Positions 15,360 through 20,074 of a stretch of 21,244 nucleotides of DNA are shown in pieces (positions within the stretch are counted from its first letter, which is position 1; the number at the start of each line of letters is the position of its first letter). A program made the position numbers and the translations under genes. The notes under the pieces are model-generated. The model was not told the DNA's origin and did not search any database. It was given only the letters and a program-made list of their open reading frames with translations. The stretch comes from Candidatus Falkowiibacteriota bacterium. Its GTDB lineage: Bacteria > Patescibacteriota > Patescibacteriia > UBA2591 > JABMQE01. The stretch lies in contig JABMQE010000142.1 of NCBI GenBank assembly GCA_013203415.1, positions 1 through 21,244 of the forward strand, written 5' to 3'.

Positions 15360-15414
15360 GTTAATAGTTGGCTATTATTAGCTATTTTTGCACATTTATG
15401 GGGAGGGACGAGAT

Positions 15415-15612
15415 ATGAAGGCACCGCCGAATTATTGGTTTTCTTGGGTGTTTGTGTGGGTGGTTTTGATGGTTGTGGTTGGTTGCTTTATCGGGGGGTT
15501 GCCTCGGGTTTGGCAGGTTATTATGGCCAATTTAGTGGTTTTTGATGGAATATTAGCGCTAATAACCATGTATATTGGCTATCTTATTGTTCACTGGGGT
15601 GAGGAGGAGTGA
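15415..15612 (+). CDS. Small two-TM membrane protein
   Basis: 65 residues: MKAPPNYWFSWVFVWVVLMV and VVGCFIGG form helix one, and a second hydrophobic stretch (about 35-58, VIMANLVVFDGILALITMYI) ends in a short acidic tail, HWGEEE. GGGAGG (15401-15406) lies 8 nt before the ATG, which supports this start over an upstream in-frame one. A perfect terminator begins at the stop codon. The coding part contains a 14-bp palindrome, TATTAGCGCTAATA. Family and function are unknown; size and context suggest a small membrane modulator or holin-like protein, which is speculative. Confidence 0.68.
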   Translation: MKAPPNYWFSWVFVWVVLMVVVGCFIGGLPRVWQVIMANLVVFDGILALITMYIGYLIVHWGEEE

Positions 15613-15640
15613 GGAGCGTAGATTTTGCGCTCCTCTTTTA
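15611..15640 (+). terminator. Rho-independent terminator
   Basis: GAGGAGCG (15611-15618) pairs with CGCTCCTC (15628-15635) and TTTTA follows. It overlaps the stop codon of the small two-TM gene. Confidence 0.88.
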
Positions 15641-15645
15641 TTATA

Positions 15646-15687
15646 TGCGAAACTACGAAAGTAATGCGAAACTACGAAAATGCGAAA
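15646..15687. repeat. ATGCGAAACTACGAAA tandem repeat
   Basis: Copies of ATGCGAAACTACGAAA and a shortened ATGCGAAA, the same family as the repeat in front of rpsA (8366-8410). Confidence 0.75.
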
Positions 15688-15751
15688 AATTGGCTAATGT
15701 TAGGATAAATTTACATAACATATAACATATAATATGCAACAGATTTTTTTT

Positions 15752-15898
15752 GCTAATATTAGTATGTTGTTATCCTTGACCCCGCACCAGAGCTCTTTTT
15801 TGTTATTCGCTCGGTGCGGGGCGAGACTTGGATATTTTAATGGTTTTTTGACACCATTATTTTTGATTGGCTAATATTAGTATGTTGTTATCCTTGAC
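15752..15898 (+). repeat. Two identical 29-nt direct repeats with palindromic core
   Basis: Copies at 15752-15780 and 15870-15898 both start GCTAATATTAGTATGTTGTT and end ATCCTTGAC. Each holds the palindrome CTAATATTAG and ends in a -35-like TTGAC. Only the second copy is followed by a -10 box. A degenerate CTAATGTTAG lies at 15694-15703. The 89 nt between the copies include the 13-bp hairpin at 15780-15821. Confidence 0.9.
15780..15821. other. GC-rich hairpin between the 29-nt repeats
   Basis: CCCCGCACC (15780-15788) pairs with GGTGCGGGG (15813-15821). Inside, GAGC and GCTC extend the stem past a bulged A. It directly follows the first 29-nt copy, where a -10 element would be expected, so that promoter copy appears interrupted. 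Confidence 0.75.
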
Positions 15899-15922
15899 AA
15901 GATTGGATTGATGTGCTATAAT
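15894..15922 (+). promoter_or_regulatory. Perfect-consensus sigma70 promoter
   Basis: TTGACA (15894-15899), a 17-nt spacer and TATAAT (15917-15922): exact consensus in both boxes with ideal spacing, the best promoter in the window. The expected start is near 15929. The CTAATATTAG palindrome (15871-15880) sits about 15 nt upstream of the -35 box, where an activator or repressor could bind. Confidence 0.88.
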
Positions 15923-15928
15923 GGAATA

Positions 15929-16322
15929 TATCAAGAATGATTCTTTGAAAACTTTAATACTTTGGAGAGAGCCCGCCTTCGTCCAGCCCAGCTGGACTTC
16001 GGTGGATAAATATAAATAGTATAATTTTAGTATTTAATTATACTATAAGTGGACTCTCTTCATGCAAGACGAGTCCTTTTTGTTGTATAAGCCATGAGAA
16101 TTAGGTAGGAGACCTTGCCTATGCAAGGGACTCCTCATAAAAGAGGAGAGAGTCCCCCTACGCTCCTTCGGAGCTTCGGGGGATAGTTCTACACTTGTCT
16201 GCTAAATCCTTTATAGGGTTGTGCGGATTAAAGTGAAAAGTGTTTAAGGATTGCTAAGAGTTTTTACTCTTTATGTTAATTCTTAAACATCCATTCTTCT
16301 ACCTTATTCTCGTGGGTTGTGC
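15929..16322 (+). ncRNA. Highly structured leader or non-coding RNA
   Basis: No ORF or ribosome-binding site occurs here. Two related units, A (15964-16008) and B (16145-16185), share GGAGAGAG(C/T)CC, a two-part hairpin with an ACG/CTTC-type internal loop, and a closing GGATA. Other stems are TAGTATAATT/AATTATACTA (16017-16045) and AGGAG-A-CCTTGC/GCAAGG-GA-CTCCT (16107-16135). GAGAGAG of unit A can pair with CTCTCTT (16054-16060); AGAGAGTCC of unit B can pair with GGACTCTCT (16051-16059). GGGTTGTGC occurs twice (16216 and 16314). Covarying loop sequences in the two units argue for real RNA structure. It may be a regulatory leader for the downstream cassettes or an independent RNA; no known family was recognised. 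Confidence 0.55.
16051..16081 (+). terminator. Terminator inside the structured leader
   Basis: GGACTCTCTT-CATGC-AAGA(C)GAGTCC forms a 10-bp stem with one bulge, followed by TTTTT. The left arm overlaps the segment that pairs with unit A (15965-15971) and with unit B (16147-16155). Termination and those pairings are therefore mutually exclusive, the layout of an attenuator. Confidence 0.65.
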
Positions 16323-16378
16323 AAGTTCGTTTCAAGTTGGTTTTTCATCTACAACGCCCTTTGGGTGAGGAGGTTGAC

Positions 16379-16552
16379 ATGTTGTTTATTACTTGGAGTG
16401 GTTTGTTTGGTTTTTGTTCGGCCTCCTTTGCGGGCGGGGTGACTGTGCTCGTAAAAAGGAATGCCAGTTTTATTTGGTGTTCCTGGAGGACGATGGCCTG
16501 GTTCGGGGGGTGGTTAGTTGTCTGCGCTCTGCTATCGGATTTATTTTGGTAG
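16379..16552 (+). CDS. Mini membrane protein, first cassette
   Basis: 57 residues beginning MLFITWSGLFGFCSASFAGG, with two hydrophobic stretches (about 2-24 and 40-56) around a short basic segment (LVKRNAS). GAGGAGG (16367-16373) lies 5 nt before the ATG. Several Trp and Cys residues are noteworthy for such a small protein. A 16-bp hairpin begins 24 nt after the stop. An overlapping frame (16393-16626) runs through that hairpin and has no start signal, so I prefer this one. Function unknown; a small hydrophobic peptide of a toxin or modulator kind is possible, but translation itself is unproven. Confidence 0.5.
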   Translation: MLFITWSGLFGFCSASFAGGVTVLVKRNASFIWCSWRTMAWFGGWLVVCALLSDLFW

Positions 16553-16575
16553 CACTGTGCTGTGCTCCCTTTCGA

Positions 16576-16655
16576 GGGGAAGGCGTTAGCATCGGTGCTG
16601 ACGCCTTCCCCACTTTTCCAAATTAATAATCAAGTAGATTGTTGGTTTAGAAAAG
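16576..16655 (+). repeat. Double-hairpin cassette end, copy A
   Basis: Hairpin 1 (16576-16611) is a 16-bp stem with one T-G pair, GGGGAAGGCGTTAGCA closed by a TCGG loop. Hairpin 2 (16613-16655) starts CTTTTCCAAATTAATAATCA and ends GGTTTAGAAAAG, mostly paired when G-U is allowed. The T-run right after hairpin 1 fits a terminator. Hairpin 2 is identical over 43 nt to copy C (18411-18453). Confidence 0.85.
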
Positions 16656-16805
16656 ACCACGTTCTTTTCCATTTACGCCCTATTTAGTTTTAGTAGACCC
16701 TGAAAAAAAAGGGGATCGCACGGGGCAAACGGCGCTTAACTTGCGATGGGTTTCGGGAGATATTCTTTCGGAACCTGAACAGAAAGCGCCACGGAGGATT
16801 TTGAA
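16656..16805 (+). other. Leader of the zinc-ribbon cassette
   Basis: No gene. It contains pairing segments ATCGCA/TGCGAT (16714 and 16743 area) and GGCGC/GCGCC, and a GGTTTC/GGAACC stem just before the ribosome-binding site. ACCTGAAC...CAGAAAG near 16773-16785 resembles ACCTGAAC...CAGAAAG before the 18670 gene. No convincing promoter was found. Confidence 0.45.
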
Positions 16806-17069
16806 ATGAAATGTACTCTTTGTGGGAAGACCGAGGGGACCGGGGTTCAGCTTAATGGTCTCCCCGAGAACCCGGAGCTTTGTCGGGGGTGCGCTATTGG
16901 CCTGATTAAAGCCGTAGCGCAGGGGATTGAGCTCCCGATTTCAATCGGGGATTATAAGCTCAAGGTTTCCTGGGTCGGCCCGCCGCCCCAGGGCCCATCA
17001 AACAACTTCAACCCCGCGCCTTCGATTGGCGAAGGCGCGGAAAAGTGGAAAAGTCGGGATAACTTCTGA
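16806..17069 (+). CDS. Small zinc-ribbon protein, second cassette
   Basis: An 87-residue protein beginning MKCTLCGKTEGTGVQLNGLP. The pairs C3-x-x-C6 and C26-x-x-C29 make a four-Cys treble-clef or ribbon-like zinc site. The middle (about 30-58) is a plausible helix plus strand, and the remainder is Gly/Pro/Asn-rich and probably unstructured. GGAGG (16793-16797) lies 8 nt before the ATG. The last about 17 codons run through a hairpin pair (17014-17040 and 17045-17078) resembling the cassette-end elements, so the gene may originally have ended earlier. GC content and codon use differ from core genes. Function is unknown; zinc binding is inferred from the cysteines. Confidence 0.65.
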   Translation: MKCTLCGKTEGTGVQLNGLPENPELCRGCAIGLIKAVAQGIELPISIGDYKLKVSWVGPPPQGPSNNFNPAPSIGEGAEKWKSRDNF

Positions 17070-17169
17070 TTTTTCCACGAGTAGTTTCGGGAAGGTGCTA
17101 GTCAGTACGATTGACTAACACCTTCCCCACTTTTCCAAATTAATCATGTGAATGGTTGATTTGGAAAAG
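17014..17169 (+). repeat. Double-hairpin cassette end, copy B (with an extra inverted pair)
   Basis: First pair: CCGCGCCTTCG/CGAAGGCGCGG (17014-17040) and GTGGAAAA/TTTTCCAC (17045-17078). Second pair: GGGAAGGTG...CACCTTCCC with inner TAGTCA/TGACTA (17089-17127), then a 16-bp stem CTTTTCCAAATTAATC/GGTTGATTTGGAAAAG (17130-17169). The last arm keeps the CTTTTCCAAATTAAT motif of copies A and C, but its partner strand has compensating changes. Confidence 0.8.
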
Positions 17170-17214
17170 GAATGTTCATTTAAAACGGTGACGCCGACCG
17201 ATGACGGGCGAGTT

Positions 17215-17230
17215 CTGCAATATTTTGCAG
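17215..17230 (+). other. Hairpin in the leader of the DHH-like gene
   Basis: CTGCAA-TATT-TTGCAG, a perfect 6-bp stem in the 130-nt leader between copy B and the 17300 gene. The leader also has repeated GACGCCG at 17190 and 17241. No clear promoter is visible. Confidence 0.45.
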
Positions 17231-17299
17231 GAGGCAGGTTGACGCCGGACCTTAACACGGGCGAGCCATAATTTCATGCCTTGAAAGGAGGTGAAATAC

Positions 17300-18244
17300 A
17301 TGGCAAAGAGTGTTCGGGTCGGAAAAATCGACCTGGATACTTGCGGAGCCACTTTTCTTCTTGGCATCAGCCGAGAAGAAAAGGTGGTGGTTGTCCGCGG
17401 CGAGGCTGCTTCCAGCGACCTTAATGATGGAGAGGTAATCTGCATCGAGGTTGGAGGGAGCGGTCAGATGGCCTTGAACAATTGGGACCATCATGCCGAG
17501 GACGGGCCCAAGCACTCCGCCACGTCCCAAGTGGGATATTGTCTTGCAAAGCCAGAGTGTTTTTGCGGGGCTTTTCACTGGGGAATCGTGGAGGAGGAGG
17601 ACCTTCGGAACACCTGCGAAGCAAAGTGGGTGTCAGGAGGTTCTTACGAGGTGGCCAGCTTGATTGGTTATATCAATCTGTTGGACACCAAGGGGCCGGA
17701 AGCCATCCGTCAGCAGACAGGAGGGGATGTTTTATTTCCCACCCTGTCTGATGTCTTCGCTGGGATGCTCTTAACCGAGCGCGACCCAGTGGAGCAGCTC
17801 CACAAGGGCGTTGAGCTCTTGAGAGACGTGCTTGCTACGGGACAAAACCCGTGGGGCACGATCTCGGGGTTTGACTCCTATGCTTTGGCCAAAGCCGGGA
17901 ACAATCGGCGGGTAGCTGAAGCAGTGGAGCAAGCGGAATGGCAGACCACCGCCAGCGGACTTAAGTTGGCCCACTTGGAAACTGACTTCTTCGGAGCGCC
18001 TGGAGCGCTTTATGGAGTCGGGGCCAAGGTTGTGGTGGCGTATAGCCCCCACTTCGGGTCGGCACGAGTGCCGAAGTTCACCGTCGCTGGAAACGGCGTT
18101 CGGGTGGACGCGGTGCTCGCCGAGCTTAACGCTCGGGAGTCCGGATGGGGCGGGCCTCCAACCGGAACGATTATCGGTTCTCCTCGCGATGGGTCAACTC
18201 TGACCTTGAGCGTGGTGGTCGATATCGTCCGGAAGGGGCTCTAA
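17300..18244 (+). CDS. DHH-superfamily-like protein, third cassette
   Basis: A 314-residue soluble protein from ATG 17300, chosen because AGGAGG (17286-17291) lies 8 nt upstream; a longer GTG frame overlaps that site. An N-terminal KIDLDTCGATFLL (9-21), the sequence ICIEVGGSGQ, and NWDHH (D63-H64-H65) resemble the first motifs of DHH phosphoesterases. A C-terminal GWGGPPTGTIIGSPR (about 282-296) resembles the Gly-rich DHHA1 motif. The middle contains TLSDVFAGMLLTERDPVEQL and LETDFFGAPGALYG. DHH proteins cleave phosphodiester or pyrophosphate bonds using Mn2+; this one may be a diverged member of unknown substrate. Strong GC-rich codon bias sets it apart from gyrA or dnaN and suggests transfer from another genome type. 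Confidence 0.72.
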   Translation: MAKSVRVGKIDLDTCGATFLLGISREEKVVVVRGEAASSDLNDGEVICIEVGGSGQMALNNWDHHAEDGPKHSATSQVGYCLAKPECFCGAFHWGIVEEEDLRNTCEAKWVSGGSYEVASLIGYINLLDTKGPEAIRQQTGGDVLFPTLSDVFAGMLLTERDPVEQLHKGVELLRDVLATGQNPWGTISGFDSYALAKAGNNRRVAEAVEQAEWQTTASGLKLAHLETDFFGAPGALYGVGAKVVVAYSPHFGSARVPKFTVAGNGVRVDAVLAELNARESGWGGPPTGTIIGSPRDGSTLTLSVVVDIVRKGL

Positions 18245-18381
18245 ACCTTCTGGCGGCCTCCGTAAAAGGACCCGGCACCGAGGGTTGATATCGGGCAGCC
18301 GAAATAGCGGCTTGAGTGGGGACCTTGGCTTAGAAAGAAAGATGGATAATTTTTCAAAAAGCCAAGGCGAGACCACACTAT
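18245..18381 (+). other. Structured 3' region of the DHH-like gene
   Basis: CCTTGGCTT (18323-18331) and AAGCCAAGG (18359-18367) form a perfect 9-bp stem. AGCCG/CGGCT near 18297-18313 is a smaller one. No further gene is seen before the double hairpin. Confidence 0.55.
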
Positions 18382-18453
18382 GGGGGAATGGTTCGTTGAT
18401 TATTCCCCCGCTTTTCCAAATTAATAATCAAGTAGATTGTTGGTTTAGAAAAG
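18382..18453 (+). repeat. Double-hairpin cassette end, copy C
   Basis: Hairpin 1 (18382-18409) is GGGGGAATGGT-TCGTTG-ATTATTCCCCC. Hairpin 2 (18411-18453) is identical to that of copy A. Hairpin 1 sequences differ completely between copies while the architecture is kept. Confidence 0.85.
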
Positions 18454-18494
18454 AGATTTTAAAAAATACTTGTGAGTGTTTGTTGGGAAATAGA

Positions 18495-18542
18495 ATAGAT
18501 GCCTCTATAGAGGCATCGTAGAGGCATCGACGATGCATCTAT
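18495..18542. repeat. Composite palindromic repeat, copy 2
   Basis: GATGCCTCTATAGAGGCATC (18498-18517) is a perfect palindrome. After one base come TAGAGGCATC and GATGCATC. The block begins ATAGATGCC and ends GCATCTAT, as copy 1 at 406-454 does. It lies in the leader of the 18670 gene. Confidence 0.72.
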
Positions 18543-18593
18543 TTGCCGGCAGGACAGTCGTTGGTAAATCTTTTACAATAATATTTTGTACGA

Positions 18594-18615
18594 CTGCGCG
18601 CAATGGTGCGTGCAG
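18594..18615 (+). other. Leader hairpin of the fourth cassette
   Basis: CTGCGCGCA-ATGG-TGCGTGCAG makes a 9-bp stem with one G-U. CAGTCGT (18556-18562) can alternatively pair with ACGACTG (18590-18596), which overlaps its left arm, so two structures compete. Confidence 0.5.
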
Positions 18616-18669
18616 GAATGTCTGTAAGACCTGAACCCTAAAAGGGCAGGCAGGGCAGAAAGGTATGTC

Positions 18670-19083
18670 ATGAAACGGATGGAGTGTTATAAGTTCGCCT
18701 TGGCGGTGCGTTACCGCCTCGTCGAACTCAAAGAGAGGGCCCAGCAGTTGCGGTCCTCGGCGTCGCAAGTTTTGGAACTTGCGGCATTGGAGGCCTACTA
18801 CGCGTCCGAGCGTGCATCCAGTCCCGTCAATTGGGTGCACCTGGACATGGACGTGGAAGACTTGGCCAGGTACCGTCGGTACCTGCGCCAGGTGATCCAA
18901 TATCTGCGGGGGGTGGAGGCTCGGACAGGGCTTCCCCACCCGCAATTGTTGGGAGCCCGTCGCCTGCGTAAGCGGGTGGCGTGGCTCATCAACTCTTTCT
19001 TTGCTGCTCCTGGCAGTGAGGAAAGGACGGTCGTCATCAGGGCGGCCGAGCTCCTCAAGACGGAGTATTACTGGAGGGGTTAA
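18670..19083 (+). CDS. Uncharacterised helical protein, fourth cassette
   Basis: A 137-residue protein beginning MKRMECYKFALAVRYRLVEL. It is Arg/Leu/Ala-rich, probably mostly alpha-helical, with no membrane segment, and looks basic overall (RRLRKRVAWLINSFF near 96-110). The pattern suggests RNA or DNA contact, but I recognise no family. AAAGG (18659-18663) precedes the ATG at 6 nt. The GC-rich codon choice (CTG, GTG, CGC, GAG) resembles that of the third cassette gene and differs from core genes. A long hairpin starts 7 nt after the stop. On the opposite strand a 209-codon frame overlaps it; I regard that as a GC-rich shadow, as it has no start signal. Confidence 0.62.
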   Translation: MKRMECYKFALAVRYRLVELKERAQQLRSSASQVLELAALEAYYASERASSPVNWVHLDMDVEDLARYRRYLRQVIQYLRGVEARTGLPHPQLLGARRLRKRVAWLINSFFAAPGSEERTVVIRAAELLKTEYYWRG

Positions 19084-19090
19084 GATAACC

Positions 19091-19130
19091 GGGGAGACGT
19101 CAGTCAGTTCGACTGGCCGGCGTCTTCCCC
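19091..19130 (+). terminator. Long hairpin after the fourth cassette gene
   Basis: GGGGAGACG...CGTCTTCCCC with an inner GTCAGTC/GACTGGC stem around an AGTTC loop. It matches the hairpin-1 architecture of copies A-C but is not followed by the conserved second hairpin or a T-run. Confidence 0.7.
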
Positions 19131-19198
19131 TCATTCCTAGTTCATTATTTTATAATAGTGGATTAAGAAGGAGAGAATTTTAATAAATTGTTTTTTTC

Positions 19199-19301
19199 TG
19201 TGGGGACGGCAACTTTAGAAAGGCAGCAAATCTCTCTCCTTCCCCCCCGCAATTTTTGCAGGGGGGCGCTGAATTTCTTAATTTTTCTTGCTGTCTCCGC
19301 A
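19199..19301 (+). ncRNA. Rod-like structured RNA candidate
   Basis: A 14-bp closing stem pairs TGTGGGGACGGCAA (19199-19212) with TTGCTGTCTCCGCA (19288-19301), G-U pairs included. Nested inside are GAAA/TTTC, a symmetric GG/AA internal loop, CAGC/GCTG, and a terminal CCCCCC-C-GCAA/TTGC-A-GGGGGG hairpin. A terminator (19315-19346) follows. A TATAAT (19151-19156) lies upstream but has no good -35 box. No ORF overlaps the element. The strand is uncertain, since most pairings also exist in the complement. No known RNA family was recognised. Confidence 0.45.
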
Positions 19302-19314
19302 TAAGGATGTGAAT

Positions 19315-19346
19315 AAAAAGAACCTGATTGTTATCAGGTTCTTTTT
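19315..19346. terminator. Bidirectional terminator
   Basis: AAAAAGAACCTGAT-TGTT-ATCAGGTTCTTTTT is a 14-bp perfect stem with A and T runs. It can end hicBA transcription from the right and the RNA unit from the left. Confidence 0.92.
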
Positions 19347-19406
19347 ATAATTATAAATTTAAATTATAAATGACGATGTTCAAGTTTTTTGACGTCCGGT
19401 TGAAAG

Positions 19407-19619
19407 TTATTGAAATTTATCTTTGGGAATTTTTGATTGTTTGATAATGGCTAAGAGTGTGCCGATGGGTATTTTTTTGTTTCTGCCGTGTAAAGGGATG
19501 GGGACAATAATTCCAGATGCGCGATGACGATAAATTTGGTGGCTGCCTTTTTGGCGGGACAAGACAAAATCGTGGGCGAGAAGAATGGTAATTAATTTTT
19601 TAGCGGTTATGGGACGCAT
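19407..19619 (-). CDS. hicA: HicA-family mRNA interferase toxin
   Basis: A 70-residue protein starting MRPITAKKLITILLAHDFVL, with RQKGSHQIYRH holding the Gly-Ser-His motif whose His is the catalytic residue of the dsRBD-like HicA fold. The tail IVPIPLHGRNKKIPIGTLLA, then IIKQSKI, is typical. HicA toxins cut mRNA when not bound by HicB. The gene overlaps the upstream hicB by 20 nt, so it is translated from the same message. The order is antitoxin first (hicBA), the reverse of the classical E. coli order but frequent elsewhere. The terminator at 19315-19346 ends the operon. Confidence 0.92.
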   Translation of the reverse strand: MRPITAKKLITILLAHDFVLSRQKGSHQIYRHRASGIIVPIPLHGRNKKIPIGTLLAIIKQSKIPKDKFQ

Positions 19620-19887
19620 AAGTAAGTTTTGTTTTTGGAGGAGCGACTACTTTTATATCGGCAATCACTGGCCGGGACTTAACGATTGGGATTTCTTTTT
19701 TGGTTTGGGCTAATTCTTCCAGCCATAGTTCTAAAACTTCTTTGGCTTTTTCTTGGGCTTGTTCAAAAGTGCAACCAAAGGTGACACAGCCGGGAAAGGC
19801 GGGGAATGAAACATTATAACCACCCTCTTCGATTGGTTCGAAGAAGGCTGGATATTCTAAGATAGGTTTTTGTTTTTTTGCGGGCAT
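19600..19887 (-). CDS. hicB: HicB-family antitoxin
   Basis: A 95-residue protein with the HicB partial RNase-H-like fold: EYPAFFEPIEEGGYNVSFPA, then FPGCVTFGCTFEQAQEKAKE and VLELWLEEL. HicB binds and blocks HicA and usually represses its own promoter. The C-terminal extension after about residue 62 (EIPIVKSRPVIADIKVVAPP) lacks an obvious helix-turn-helix or ribbon-helix-helix, so the DNA-binding mode is unclear. The start ATG (19887-19885) coincides with the transcription start predicted from the promoter at 19894-19922, so the mRNA may be leaderless. Confidence 0.92.
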   Translation of the reverse strand: MPAKKQKPILEYPAFFEPIEEGGYNVSFPAFPGCVTFGCTFEQAQEKAKEVLELWLEELAQTKKEIPIVKSRPVIADIKVVAPPKTKLTYASHNR

Positions 19888-19893
19888 ATTTTT

Positions 19894-19922
19894 ATGATAT
19901 AGGCGAATTATTTTTTTGTCAA
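19894..19922 (-). promoter_or_regulatory. hicBA promoter (predicts leaderless mRNA)
   Basis: On the minus strand TTGACA (19922-19917), a 17-nt spacer and TATCAT (19899-19894). The first transcribed base should be about 7 nt further, at 19887, which is the A of the hicB start codon. Confidence 0.75.
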
Positions 19923-19998
19923 ATTAGCTTTGTTGTTTTTGTAATTTTTTGATTGAGTTTATTAAGACGTGGTCGGACTTTTTACCCCCTCTTGCGTT

Positions 19999-20060
19999 CT
20001 CCCCCTTATAAAGGGGGAGATAAATTAGGTTGATTTTTACTCTCTATAAAGGGGGAGATA
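19999..20060. repeat. Hairpin and repeat after the penicillin-binding protein gene
   Basis: CTCCCCCTT-ATA-AAGGGGGAG (19999-20019) is a perfect 9-bp stem. TATAAAGGGGGAGATA occurs twice, at 20007-20022 and 20045-20060. It lies 3' of the penicillin-binding protein gene and may serve as its terminator. Confidence 0.75.
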
Positions 20061-20074
20061 TTTTGTTGGTGTTT

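Noticed and set aside
15929..16322. Possible RNase P RNA, tmRNA or 6S RNA
   Set aside because: None of the signature blocks (GAGGAAAGTCC and ACAGAA of RNase P, the tRNA-like TTCGA/CCA end of tmRNA, the large central bubble of 6S) was found.
16393..16626. Alternative 77-codon frame overlapping the mini membrane protein
   Set aside because: It lacks an ATG with a ribosome-binding site and runs through the whole hairpin of copy A, unlike the 16379 frame.
16576..18453. Integron attC sites
   Set aside because: The hairpins lack R-box/L-box core sites of GTTRRRY type and no IntI-like gene is present, so only an analogy is claimed.
18505..19134. 209-codon minus-strand frame opposite the fourth cassette gene
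   Set aside because: Long antisense frames are expected opposite GC-rich genes. It covers two hairpin elements and a palindromic repeat and has no start signal.
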